A stretch of DNA of 64,000 bases from Forficula auricularia. Its lineage: Eukaryota; Arthropoda; Insecta; Dermaptera; Forficulidae. The stretch is taken from assembly GCA_024734495.1 (NCBI GenBank), contig JALMQS010000153.1, forward strand, positions 35,836,584-35,900,583, in the 5' to 3' direction. Made by a program: the position numbers and the translations under genes. The notes under the pieces were generated by a model that saw only the letters and a program-made list of their open reading frames with translations, ran no database searches and was not told the DNA's origin. Shown here in pieces: positions 43,151 to 53,520 of this stretch (its first letter is position 1; the number at the start of each line of letters is the position of its first letter).

Positions 43151-43619
43151 CTAATAATTAAACCTAAACTCAAGCATTATAACTAAAAACAAAAATTTGA
43201 ATTCTTTTTTTCTTTCAGTTTTCAATAAAACCACAGCTAGGTACATACTGCTTAAAAATGGATTAAATTGTACCAATTTGCTTCAAAATTTTCTGGGGGG
43301 GGGGAGGCAGACCCCCCGTTAGCTGGGGTATTCCATACACCCCAGAATCCCTGGTAGGCCTACATCACTTTCCAAGTTTTGACCCCCCCTGGTCTAAGAT
43401 CGTTCCGCCGTGCTTGGACAAGATCCTCCTACATGCAATATAAACATATCAATTAAAATCTTTGATTTGATCTAAATTCATTTTGGTTAATAATTTCTTA
43501 AATTTTCACATAGATTTTCATATTAGTGATTTTTATATCATAAACCTTTTTTTAGAGAAAATTTGAAAAACAGTCAAATTATGAATGGAAAAAAAATAAG
43601 TTAATTCTGCAAAAATAAA

Positions 43620-44190
43620 TATTTTTTTATTTTTTATCACCTCTTGCTTACTTTATCTGCTTTTAGACGATGATAAATAATCTTTCTCTCTTGTGTCTTC
43701 TTTCCCATATAAATATATTTTCTAGAATTTTTCTTCATTCTAAAATTGCATTACCTGTGAAAAAATATTAGATTGATATTAGTACCTTGCTGAATTATTA
43801 AAAATATTAATAAATAAAAATCTTTTTAAAAATTCTAGTATTTTAATTAAAGTATAAGAAAGTGTTAATTTTCGATTTCTAATATTAAAAATAAAATAAA
43901 TATTTAATTAAAAAAATTTTAAATAAATATAATATTTAGATAATAAGAGAAAAAATTGGTATTTATTTTAAGAGAAGGAAAAATATGAATTTATTGTTTA
44001 AAAAAATAGACTAATAATATTTAATAATTAAACTTAATGAAAAATTGAAAAAAGTAGAATACTATATAAATAGGGTTATTTGAACATTTCCAAAATATAA
44101 AATAAAAATTAATATTGGCAGTAAAATGTAAACGATCGACCACTTTTCAAATTTGTTCTCGTTGATTACATCATAAAATATCCATTTTTA
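43620..44190. other. AT-rich spacer
   Basis: No gene or repeat recognised. Confidence 0.4.
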
Positions 44191-44446
44191 ATAAATCTAT
44201 GGCGGATTTTTTTTTATTGATCCTATAATGTTGAATTGAAGAGTTTGTTTTGAAGGGTGATTAAAATTTAGAAGTATTTGTGGCGTTGGAATTAATGAAT
44301 GGAAGTCACAAAGGACCAAGGACCATGTGCAAAGGGACGTAGGGGGGGAAACAGATGGCAGATAGACCGCCAAATATAATTCGCTTGCCGTTAACGTCTC
44401 CAAATCTACTCTTATTAAACGAGCAAAAATTGTTTTATATATATAT

Positions 44447-45277
44447 ATATATATATATTTGTATCTTAGTTCTATTTTGAAAACGGCTCTACCGATTTTG
44501 GGGAAACAAATTCTACTAACAAGTTTTAAGGATGAGAAAGCGATCTGGCTAGGTATGGACCTCAACAAATTTAATCTTAATTCATCTTTTCTTTATTAAA
44601 GTAATTATTGATAGATGAAAATCTCAATAAAAAAGTTTGTTTACATTTTTTTCAATTATCTTTTATTTTTAATTGTTTTTTTAATTTTAAAACCCACTAA
44701 TAGGTTATACCAAATATTGTTATATATTAGAATTTGCCAATTTAATTGATTAAAATTCCTCTTATTAAAAAACACGGACTAAAAATATTATCGCAAGCTA
44801 GAAGATCATCTCAAGTACAGTCGATGGTGAGGAAGTAATATCCGAAATCGAAACCTCAAATACAATGTATACCTACATTATTTCATGTAAAAAATTGCTT
44901 CAATAAAATTATTATTTATTATTTATTTAATTGATTAAAAAACTCGATAAATTGTTATTTAATTAAAAAAATAATTATACGGAATTTATTTACATATACC
45001 TACCTATATACACATAATCTGTCGACCACTAGAAAGCTAGGAATGCAAAAACTGGGTGCGGGGTAGGGATGGATGTGGGAGGTGGGGTGCAATTGTGGGG
45101 ATCTGGGGTGGGGCGAGGTGAGGGGTTTCGGGCGGAATTGGGGTGGCGGTGGGGGTTCAGTGGTGGGGGCGAGGTGCGTGGTTTTGGGGTGAGGTCCAGG
45201 GGACGTGTACTATATATATATTTGTATTTTTTATTAATTTGCTTACCGTGCATCGCTCGGTGGCTCCAGGTACTAAT
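44447..45277. repeat. Family H copy without the nested insertion
   Basis: Starts at a TA tract, then 'ttttgaaaacggctctaccg', and ends 'accgtgcatcgctcggtggc', 'tccaggtacta'. It is the reverse complement of 47815-49260 outside the nested block: shared 'ttatacc/ggttataac', 'gtttgtttacatttttttca' and 'ttaaatttgt'. A G-rich tract (45055-45200) corresponds to the C-rich tract at 47860-47990. The site used by the PLE fold-back in the other copy is empty here near 44515. Confidence 0.85.
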
Positions 45278-45369
45278 TTATTATATACAAACTCAATAAA
45301 ATACAAAAATGCCTAAAGAATTTGTTTTAATAAATATATTATAAAAACAGTCCATATCTGTCTGATCTT

Positions 45370-45700
45370 TTTTACTTTATCAAATGCGAAGCATGGGAGA
45401 AAGTATTGCAATCGGTCGCGCGGCAAGCGCGACTTCAAAGGGTCCTCAGGTAAAGACTACGGAACACATGGACTCAATTAAGGTCACAAATTGAAGTATT
45501 CAATGAGATTGAATTTTAGCACGTGACGGTTTTGCCAAAAATTACCTGAATCTCGTCGAGAGGCCAAAAAGTGCCATTTTTTTTGGAAGTGCGTGCGGAT
45601 GGATGGATGGATGTTATCGTTTTTTTCGTCCACGATTTTTTCCACACCTTTGCACCGATTGAAATGAAATTGAAAACCTACCATTAGTTTAACAAAATGA
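45370..45700 (+). repeat. Family C copy
   Basis: 'actttatcaaatgcgaagca', 'gaaagtattgcaatc', 'cgcgacttcaaagggtcctc' then 'cacgtgacggttttgcc' and a GGAT tetranucleotide run at 45596-45612. The first 100 bases match the complement of 17105-17215. Confidence 0.6.
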
Positions 45701-46084
45701 AGCGCTGATTAGTTTTTGGTACATATCGGCCCACAAACATTAGTATTATACAACATTATTTATTTCAGTACTTTTTTAGTTTTTTCTAAATATCTTTAAA
45801 ATGGCTTAACCAATTTTGATGAAATTTAATATCCTAATTAAGTACTTTGGGGCCGACAAAAAAGGTTAAATAAAGTTTTTAGTAAAATTATATTCTAAAG
45901 TACTTTACTCTAAAGTAAGATTTTTAAATTCTTTAAAATGTATTCATTTGATCTGTTTCATATAGGACTCATTTAACCTAACTAAGTAAGAGTGTATAGG
46001 CTTCTCTCTGTGAAATGCTAAAAATTTGGGAGGAAAGTTTATAAGTAACTATAGCAACTGCGTTCTTTTCTTATCCGTTACCTT

Positions 46085-46620
46085 TATAGAGGAATCGACT
46101 TAAAACCAAAAATAGCGATTAATTCTCATCTAGTACTTGAGGAATAACCATTATATATTGGATTTTTGACGTTTCGGTTTTAATGGTACCATTGCTGAAG
46201 ACATAGAGGAATCGACTTAAAATCAAAAAGACTAAATTCTTTTTTTGTAAACAACTCAAGTTTGAGTTGTTTGCCATGAAAGAATTTAGTCTTTTTGATT
46301 TTAAGTCGATTCTTCCACGTTTTCAGTAGAGGTTGCCATTAATAGACAAAACATCAAAAATGGAATGCAATAGATTATTCCTCTAGTATTAGATAAGAAT
46401 TGATCGTTATTTTTGATTTTAAGTCGTTTCCTCCATGTCTTCATCAATGGTTACCAATAATAATCGAAGCGTCAAAAATCTAATGTAAAATTGTTATTCC
46501 TCGAGTATTATATGAAAATCGATGGCTATTTTTGATTTTAAGTCGATTCCTCCATGTCTTCAGCAATGGTTACTAATAATAACCGAAACGTCAAAAATCC
46601 AACGTAGAATGGTTATTCCG
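46085..46620. repeat. Satellite-Helitron family, rearranged units
   Basis: About four diverged modules related to the 119-bp unit, direct to about 46265 and inverted afterwards. Sequence words as at 27125-27620. Confidence 0.7.
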
Positions 46621-46664
46621 ATGTCATCAATGATATTAGAATGCTGCTGGTTTTTTGGTTACGA

Positions 46665-47200
46665 TTACGATAACGGTTTCTTTCGGGATTTCTGTTGAGC
46701 AAAATCTTCTATTATATCCTTAAAGTCAATTTTTTGAAGGATATCACTTTCTATGCACATAATTGACAAATTACTCAGTCGTTCTTGTAACATTGTTGTT
46801 CGCAATTCATTTTTTATTCTCTTAAGCTGCGAAAATGACCGCTCTCCGCTACAATTGGTAACCATTAGGAAAAGGAATATTCTTGTAGCAATTTCTACGT
46901 TTGGAAAAGTTTTTTCCAATTTATCTGATTTTATTAGGTTATTTAAGGTTGAGATATTTAAATCCGCTGATTCCTTTGCTATTTTTTTAAATATTGGCTT
47001 AAATGAAAACATCTGTTTTGAGCTCATCTGCATTAATATCCTCATGATAAAATTCTGCAAATTCTTTGCATTTTTTGGTCAACTCACCAGATTCGATTTT
47101 TGTTAACTGACAATGAAAACTAAATCGACTATCAATTTCTTGGTATGCTGCCGAACGTTTTTTTAAATGTGTATTTAATGTGTCAAGTGTAATGTGGACG
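46665..47200 (-). pseudogene. hAT transposase (ZMYM1-like) C-terminal part
   Basis: The frame 46665-47060 reads to a stop and contains FPNVEIATRIFLFL, VTNCSGERSFSQLKRIKNEL, QERLSNLSIMCIESDIL and IDFKDIIEDFAQQKSRKK. This is the hAT C-terminal dimerisation domain of the ZMYM1/TTF-type group, with the conserved 'CSGERSFS.LK.IKN.LR..M...RL..L'. Upstream, in another frame, 'KKRSAAYQEIDSRFSFHCQL' near 47110-47160 continues the domain, so there is a frameshift near 47050. A GC-rich patch (47250-47345) beyond it may be the element's end. No TIR pair was identified. Confidence 0.85.
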
Positions 47201-47349
47201 ACAAAAATGTTTTGAGAATAAATGTGTGAGAGAAATTGTCTGTCCTTCGGGGCCCCCTGAGAATGGGGGCCCCGTGTGCCCCTATGGTGAAGACGGTATT
47301 GCCCACGAACCCCACCCACCACACCTCCCGAACCCCACCCAGCACCTTT

Positions 47350-47810
47350 CACCTGACTTCAAATTTGAAATTTAGCAAAACGATTATTTTTAGTATCTAA
47401 ATGCTCAGTGAGAAAGATTTTTTTTAAATTATAGATTTGAAAGGGTAAATATAAGAAAAAAATACAAAATCAAGGTTTAATTTTATGGTATTACTATTTC
47501 TGCGGAGAAACTGAGGCTGAGGCTAGAATTTTTATCATGTTGGGTGAGGTATTCCTTTATAGATATATTTAAGAAGAATTAAGCTAGATTTTTTTTAAAT
47601 GTATTTCTCTTTAAATCGACTGTGATATAAAATGGTCATTTTTAGGTGATCTTTGTACTCTAAAACGTTTAGAAATGACTTAACTTAAAATTATGAAAAA
47701 TTTTCTCAAACTTCTTCATTCCTGTCTTATCAATGTCATATAAGAAGAAATTTAGTATTTCAACTATTTTCCGAGTTATAAGTAGGAGCCTTCGATATGC
47801 GGTCCGGTTA
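47350..47810. other. AT-rich spacer
   Basis: Nothing recognised. Confidence 0.4.
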
Positions 47811-48573
47811 TTACATTAAAGTACCTGGAGCCACCGAGCAATGCACGGTAACTTCTGAACCCCCCCCCCCCCCGAAACCACGCACCTCGCCCCCCACCAC
47901 TACACCCCCACTCAGCACTCCACCCCCGAATCCCCCACAACTGCACCCCACCTCCTGCAACTTCCACATACATCCCACCCCGCACCAAGTTTTTGCATTT
48001 CTAGCTTTTTAGTGGTCCACATATGATATGTGTATTTGTTTACTCGTACACCAATTTGCCCACATTCGTTCATATTGATAAACATTATAAAAAATAAATA
48101 GGAAAATAATAATAAAAAAAAATAATCGTATATGATATGAAATAAAAACATAAAATTAAATAAGATAGATTTGTTTCCAAGTTATATAAAAAAAAGCCAC
48201 TTCAACCACTTTATTTGTAAACACACCTCTGTTTTGTTATGATTTAGACACCTGTTAATTAAAAACAAACAAAAAATTCCTAATTTTAAAATAATATAAT
48301 AATATTTGTTATAACCTATTAGTGGGTTTTAAAATTGAAAAACCAATTAAAAATAAAAGATAATTGAAAAAAATGTAAACAAACTTTTTTATTGAGATTT
48401 TCATCTATCAATAATTACTTTAATTAAGAAAAGATCGATTAAGATTAAATTTGTCGAGGTCCAGACCTAGCCCGATCGCTTTCTCATGCTCAAAACTTTT
48501 GTTAATAGAATATTTGATAATAAGTAAAAATATATTTTTCTAGGTGGGTTTCACAAATAAAACAAATATATAT

Positions 48574-48997
48574 GTTTTTTTTATTAATAGTAATATTACA
48601 ATCTAGCTGCTAGCCGCAGCTAATAAGTAATTTTGTTATAGATTTAACTTAAAACAAAACACAAAACAACAAGTAATCATATATTTCTTATATAAATTAT
48701 AATTGTCTTTATCTCTATTTTTTATTAAAATGTTTTTAACAAAGTTCATGAGGCTTGATACGCTTCAGCCGGCGAGTCTGTGTGTCAACGTTGAGCAGTT
48801 GCAAGGCTTCCTCGTTCACATGCCCTTGCAGCCTCGTCTGGTGTGCTGCTGATAGCTTCTTAATGGTTTCACTGACGGTTTCCACGCCAAGTTCACGATG
48901 GAGGTCCGCATTTCGAATGTACCAAGGAGCATTTACAATGCACCTTAGTACATTATTTTGAAATCTTTGTATAATATTTCTATTTGACTGTGCTGTA
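48574..48997 (-). mobile_element. 5'-truncated Jockey-like LINE
   Basis: A T-run at 48574-48581 (A-tail on the minus strand), about 150 bases of 3' UTR, then the end of the RT frame. It interrupts the left arm of the fold-back: joining its flanks restores the complement of the intact right arm. Flanking ATATATG and ACATATG form a 7-bp duplication with one mismatch. Confidence 0.75.
48736..48996 (-). pseudogene. Jockey-like pol C-terminal fragment
   Basis: An open frame of about 86 codons to a stop at 48736: 'IIQRFQNNVLRCIVNAPWYI', then RNADLHRELGVETVSETI, 'HQTRLQGHVNEEALQLLN' and 'RRLKRIKPHELC'. The 'LR.I..APWYV.N..IH.DL' order is typical of Jockey pol. No stop or frameshift is seen, so the copy is fairly young, but it lacks the catalytic RT part and has no start. 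Confidence 0.85.
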
Positions 48998-49017
48998 CAT
49001 ATGTTTTGAGTTTTTAT

Positions 49018-49056
49018 CTCGATATTTATTTCTGGTTATGAGCCCATCATCAGGAG
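49018..49056 (-). ncRNA. Hammerhead-like motif in the nested fold-back
   Basis: Minus strand: CTC, CTGATGA, a stem around TGGGCTCATAACCA, GAAATAAATAT, cleavage C, GAG. Stem I CTC/GAG is perfect, and stem III is three pairs closed by AA, so this copy can fold as a monomer. Stem II is weak (GG/CC plus mismatches). Confidence 0.55.
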
Positions 49057-49260
49057 TTACAAAAGAAAATATATATCGAGATAAAAACTCAAAACATATA
49101 TTTGTTTTATTTGTGAAACCCACCTAGAAAAATATATTTTTACTTATTATCTATTAAAATGTTTCACCTAGAACCGACACCAAATTCTTTAAAGATTAAT
49201 AGAATATTTGTTTCATCAAAATCGGTAGAGCCGTTTTCAAAATAGAACTATATATATATA

Positions 49261-49345
49261 CAAGCGCGTCAGGCGTGCCTCCGGCACGCCATCTGCACCT
49301 TGGCCCTCCGGGCGGGTGGCCCTGGCGGGCAGCGTCTCGAGACGG
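49261..49345 (-). other. Helitron-like 3' end with GC hairpin
   Basis: About 70% GC in an AT-rich setting. On the minus strand GGCGTGCC-GGA-GGCACGCC is a perfect 8-bp hairpin, followed by TGACGCG and CTTGT at the junction with the H repeat's TA tract. This mirrors the 3' ends at 7633 and 61759 and lies downstream of the helicase relic on the same strand. Confidence 0.55.
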
Positions 49346-49689
49346 CCAAAAGTTTGTTTGCAATATAATTTTGTTCAACTGTATTTTAATTAAATATACT
49401 CGTATTTTATTAATTAAAAATCAGCTTCAAGAAATAATCTAACTCATTGCGAAAGCAAAATAAAAAATTCTGAGTGTGTCAAGCTTACGCACGACGGAAG
49501 TGAAACTTCTAGTATTCCTCTCTCTTTTTCATTTCATTCTCTTTTTTCTCTCTTACGTTAGTTTGAAGATTATAGGTTAAATAATTCAACGACGAAGCAT
49601 AGATTTACTCTTTCTAATATTTTCTTATACATGAATGAATTTTGATTTATGTACAGTTCCAAAAATTCTTTTTAATGTTACATACAGCA

Positions 49690-50395
49690 TTTTCATTTGT
49701 TTGAATGTTCAATAATAATTTTAGTGTTGAATGTGCTGTTTTTCCTCCGTCTAATAAAGTGGCAGCAATTCCAGATGATGTCATTTGTGCCAATATGAGC
49801 GAAATTAAAAATGTTTCCCTGTTCCACCTGGTGCATTAAAAAAAAGAAACCATCTTCTTGAGCAGCGACTGCATGCATAATTTTATCATAAAGTAATTTT
49901 TGTTCTGGTAACAATTTTGGTTCATTTGCTTGAACATATGCATTTAAACCATCAACATTGTACGATTGTTCACGTTGCATATCGCGATTAAATAAATCAC
50001 TTACTGGCCGATTAGCTGATGGCATCCCTAATTTAATTAGTGGTTGATTCGAAATGATCATGCATAAATCTTCCAACTTAATCAAAGATTCATTATATAT
50101 TTCTGGCGAGAAATTTATATCTGGATCTCCTCGAATTCTACGTAGAGCATGTAATACATCTTCACTCATTGAAGCCTTATATTTTCCCCATAATTTAGGC
50201 GGGTTAGTTGGAAAACACGTTGTCAATAAAATGGCAAACAAACATCGTATTTGATGTGGCGATGAACCGAGAGCAGCATCGGCAAGAGTTGTATCCCAAT
50301 GCAATCTTCTTCTAACAATCGTAATGCTAGGCATGCACCATGATTCGTTGTATGTAATGCACTGAGATACTGGGAAATGTATTTATAATAAGAAA
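49690..50395 (-). pseudogene. Helitron Pif1-type helicase (N-terminal part), dead
   Basis: Read from about 50395 downward: SALHTTNHGACLALRLLEED, frameshift, 'HWDTTLADAALGSSPHQIRC', 'LFAILLTTCFPTNPPKLWGK', 'ITE/SED..RIRG' region, PEIYNESLIKLEDLCMIISN, 'LIKLGMPSANRPVSDLFNRD', 'PEQKLLYDKIMHAV', then in a new frame the Walker A remnant NAPGGTGK and, after an internal deletion, 'SSGIAATLLDGGKTAHSTLK'. This is the junction of the Helitron middle region and Pif1-like helicase, which unwinds DNA during rolling-circle transposition. The Rep nuclease and the rest of the helicase are absent. At least two frameshifts. Confidence 0.88.
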
Positions 50396-50399
50396 CATT

Positions 50400-50700
50400 G
50401 ATTAAGATTTGGAATGTTTCTTTCCGACAGGCTCAGTTTAGCCAACTAATAACAATAAAATAATCACATTTAAAAATATAAATTTTTCTTTTTACTTAAG
50501 AGAGAATGGTGTATTTCTGTGAAACAGTTTAATTCTAAAGTTTAGGGAAAACAAAATATATCTATAATATAATCATAATACTTCTTCAAGGCCTTTGAGA
50601 ACAATGAATTAACCCACACCCATTGTCTGCCTGGGTACAAAAGAAAAGATAAACCTTTTTTAAAACCCCAATTGGCATTCTACCTGAGAATAATTAATTT
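50400..50700. other. Spacer
   Basis: AT-rich, without recognised features. Confidence 0.4.
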
Positions 50701-52450
50701 AATTATGTAAAATCGTGTGAAATCAAATCAAACCGATTTGGCCCAAAATTTAGATAAACCATCTGGAGCACTAAACAAACATATGGTGTGATTATGGTTT
50801 CGATACGTTCAGTGGTTTACGCATGGGTCGATCACGCACATACATACTAAGGATTATATATATATACCTATATATATATAAAATTAAATTAACAAATTAT
50901 GTCTGTATTCAAAATAGATTTTATTATCTTAAAAAAAAAAAAAGTTTCTGAAATTTTGACCTGACTACCTGTATACCCCTTTCTTTTTGTTAAGAGGGGT
51001 TTCATTGTTTAAGACCTGACCTTTCAGGGCAGGGATAATGTATTGTTTGCTTGGCCCTTTTAGAGGCTCTATTTCTATAGATCTTATCTGTCAATCAATT
51101 AAATATAAAAATAAAAAATAAAATCAAACCGATTTGGCTCAAAATTTAGGTAAACCATCCCCAGCACTAAGCAAACATATGGTGTGAATATGGTTTCGAT
51201 ACGTTCAGTGGTTTAGGCGTGGGTCGATCGCGTTCATACACTCAAAGGATTTTATATATATAGAGAGATAAATAAAAAAAAAAAGTTTCTGAAATTTTGA
51301 CCTGACTACCTGTATTCCCCTTTCTTTTGTTAAGAGGGGTTTCATTGTTTAAGACCTGACCTTTCAGGGCAGGGATAATGTATTGTTTGCTTGGCCATTT
51401 TAGAAGCTCTATTTCTATAGATATTATCTGTCAATCAATTAAATAAAAAAATAAAAAATAAAATCAAACCGATTTGGCTCAAAATTTAGATAAACCATCG
51501 CGAGCACTAAGCAAATATATGGTGTGAATATGGTTTCGATACGTTCAGTGGTTTAGGCGTGGGTCGATCGCGTACATACACACAAAGGATTTTATATATA
51601 TAGATTAGTAAATTAAATGTATTTACAGATATATTTATATCGACCGCAGCGCCACCTATTGGGGCCACAATTTCTTGAGTAGCTGACATTCATTCAATAA
51701 TTTATTTTTAAAGAACATATCCCCCCCCCCACCCAAATCATAAATGTGTCAAAGTTCAAAATTTTCTATATAGATTTTATTATCTTAAAAAAAAAGTTTC
51801 TGAGTACCTGAATTCCCCTTTCTTTTGTTAAGAGGGGTTTCATTGTTTAAGACCTGACCTTTCAGGGCAGGGATAATGTATTGTTTGCTTGTCCCTCTAT
51901 TTCTATAGATCTTATCTGTCAATCAATTAAATAAAAAAATAAAAAATAAAATCAAACCGATTTGGCTCAAAATTTAGATAAACCATCGCGAGCACTAAGC
52001 AAATATATGGTGTGAATATGGTTTCGATACGTTCAGTGGTTTAGGCGTGGGTCGATATATATAGATATATATAGATATATAAAATTAAATTTACAAATTA
52101 TGTCTGTATTCAAAATAGATTTTATTATCTTAAAAAAAGTTTCTGAAATTTTGACCTGAAATTTTTTTCTTTTGTTAAGAGGGGTTTCATTGTTTAAGAC
52201 CTGACCTTTCAGGGCAGGGATAATGTATTGTTTGCTTGGCCCTTTTAGAGGCTCTATTTCTATAGATCTTATCTGTCAATCAATTAAATATAAAAATAAA
52301 AATAAAATCAAACCGATTTGGCTCAAAATTTAGATAAACCATCCCCAGCACTAAGCAAACATATGGTGTGAATATGGTTTCGATACGTTCAGTGGTTTAG
52401 GCGTGGGTCGATCGCGTACATACACACTAAGGATTTTATATATATAGATA
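50700..52450 (+). repeat. Tandem array, about 330-480 bp units, five copies
   Basis: Units contain in order 'aaccgatttggctcaaaatt', 'catatggtgtgaatatggtt', 'cgatacgttcagtggttta', 'gtgggtcgat', a TA tract, 'agtttctgaaattttgacct', 'ttgttaagaggggtttcatt' and 'cagggataatgtattg'. The 'gatacgttcagtgg' block lies near 50795, 51200, 51538, 52026 and 52382. Units differ in length through the TA-rich part; the third carries an insertion at 51600-51770 with a C-run. Sequence between units is 95% or more alike by eye, so amplification is recent. No coding sequence. Confidence 0.88.
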
Positions 52451-52473
52451 TATACAAACAAATAAATATATCT

Positions 52474-52640
52474 ATCTATATAAATAAAAATGTACTGTTA
52501 CGCTTAAGTGATACGTTGAAGGATCTCCGAAAGTTCTTCACCGATTTCTTTGAAATTTTCACACAACATTCCATTCAAATTCACGAGTGTTTTTATATAT
52601 AGTGTTTTTTTTTTATAGATATCACACCCATGGCATGCAA
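52474..52640 (+). mobile_element. Helitron-like 5' end
   Basis: 'tctatctatataaataaaaa' followed by 'tgtactgttacgctt' and 'gatacgttgaaggatctccg' has the TC start and A/T-rich leader of animal Helitron 5' ends. A candidate 3' end on the same strand is the GC hairpin at 55430-55452, but the pairing of these two is speculative. Confidence 0.4.
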
Positions 52641-53024
52641 AAAATATTTTTTCGAAGAAACAACGCCAGCGCCTCTCTGGGGGGGGGTAAAAGCAAACCA
52701 ACAAGATGGCCGATAATAGCTTTTTGGAAATCTTTCAACCAGGGAGATAGGGAGTGCCTGTAAGCTTAGAAGGGAGTGCCTGTAAGCTTAGAAGTGAGGA
52801 AATTGTCTCCTGAAGCGGGGTGGAAGAAGAAGCTCGACCGCCATCTTGCATAGTTCAAAACATTGCCAAACATAACGTGTTATCAAATGAGAAATACATG
52901 TTTAACAAAGAGCTAATACTCTCATATAAGCACGTTTTTCTTTAATATAAAATACAGTATATGTTCCTATGACTATTTTGGGTATATTCATCTTATTTTG
53001 ATGTGAAATAGGTATCTTTAATAA

Positions 53025-53395
53025 TTAATATTTTTTTTTTTTTTTTTTTTAATCCAATCGAATGCAAGAAGGGGTGCACCAGTAAAGATGCAGCCCCTAT
53101 GGATCTCGAAAGACCGTTGATTAAGTGAGAGGCTGTAGACGTAGGTGTTTATGCACTCGGGTTTTGAAGGTTTGAAGATTTAAATGCTGGGAAAGATGGA
53201 GCCTGGGAGAGAGTTCCAGTTCCTTGAAGTCATGGGGATATATGTATTGGCGAATGAAGTGGTCCGGCACTTTTCTAATTTGACCGCGAAAGAGTGTTGG
53301 GAGTCGGCAAAACGCGTGCTACGTGCAAAGCATGCTTCCAGTTTCATGAAAAGTAACCTCCTCCCCCTTGCACAATACATTTTATTCACTTCTAA
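53025..53395 (-). mobile_element. 5'-truncated LINE copy 1 with A-tail
   Basis: A T-run at 53029-53051 is the A-tail on the minus strand. The 3' UTR ('gcagcccctatgg', 'gaaggggtgcacc' on plus) and an ORF end with 'LEKCRTTSFANTYIPMTSRN' and WNSLPGSIFPSI match copy 2. Possible 8-bp duplication 'aataatta' at both ends. RT core absent. Confidence 0.72.
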
Positions 53396-53520
53396 ATAAT
53401 TAGAAGAGGTTTTTATTACCTTTTGTTGAAGTTATAAAAATGACCATTTTTAGCATATAATGCTAATTTTGCAACAATTTTCAACTCCCCCCCCCCCAGA
53501 TTCAATGACGCACTCTGCGT

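Larger units (their letters stand above)
42510..43520. mobile_element. 1 kb inverted-repeat element
   Basis: The left arm (about 42510-42612) has 'aatgaatttaggtcaaatca' and 'gtttatattgaatgtaggag'; the right arm (43426-43520) is its complement with few changes. The inside has GC-rich pieces (42620-42750, 43300-43410), a perfect hairpin at 42822-42869 and a hAT MITE. No protein was recognised; the 73-codon frame 42653-42874 has no motif. Confidence 0.65.
48517..49195. mobile_element. PLE-type fold-back inserted in family H
   Basis: Flanked by TTAATAGAATATTTG on both sides (48502-48516 and 49196-49210). The H copy at 44447-45277 has this site once (near 44515), confirming a 15-bp target duplication. 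The ends 48517-48573 and 49094-49151 are perfect inverted repeats, with an extra 44-base end at right beginning 'tattaaaatgtttcacctag'. Inside are a ribozyme-like core and a truncated Jockey. Confidence 0.85.
47815..49260. repeat. Family H copy carrying nested insertions
   Basis: Begins 'aagtacctggagccaccgag' and ends 'cggtagagccgttttcaaaa', 'tagaacta' and a TA tract, the reverse complement of 44447-45277. The copy is interrupted by 48517-49195, which has a 15-bp duplication. The short frames 47776-48012 are products of the C-rich tract. Confidence 0.85.

Noticed and set aside
44197..44568. 123-codon frame on the minus strand
   Set aside because: It crosses a (TA)n tract (YKYIYIYIY) and the edge of the H repeat, and shows no domain.
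48755..48961. 68-codon plus-strand frame
   Set aside because: It is the antisense of the Jockey pol C-terminus on the minus strand.
53180..53399. Plus-strand 71-codon frame overlapping LINE copy 1
   Set aside because: The minus-strand reading matches LINE copy 2 protein; the plus frame is a shadow.
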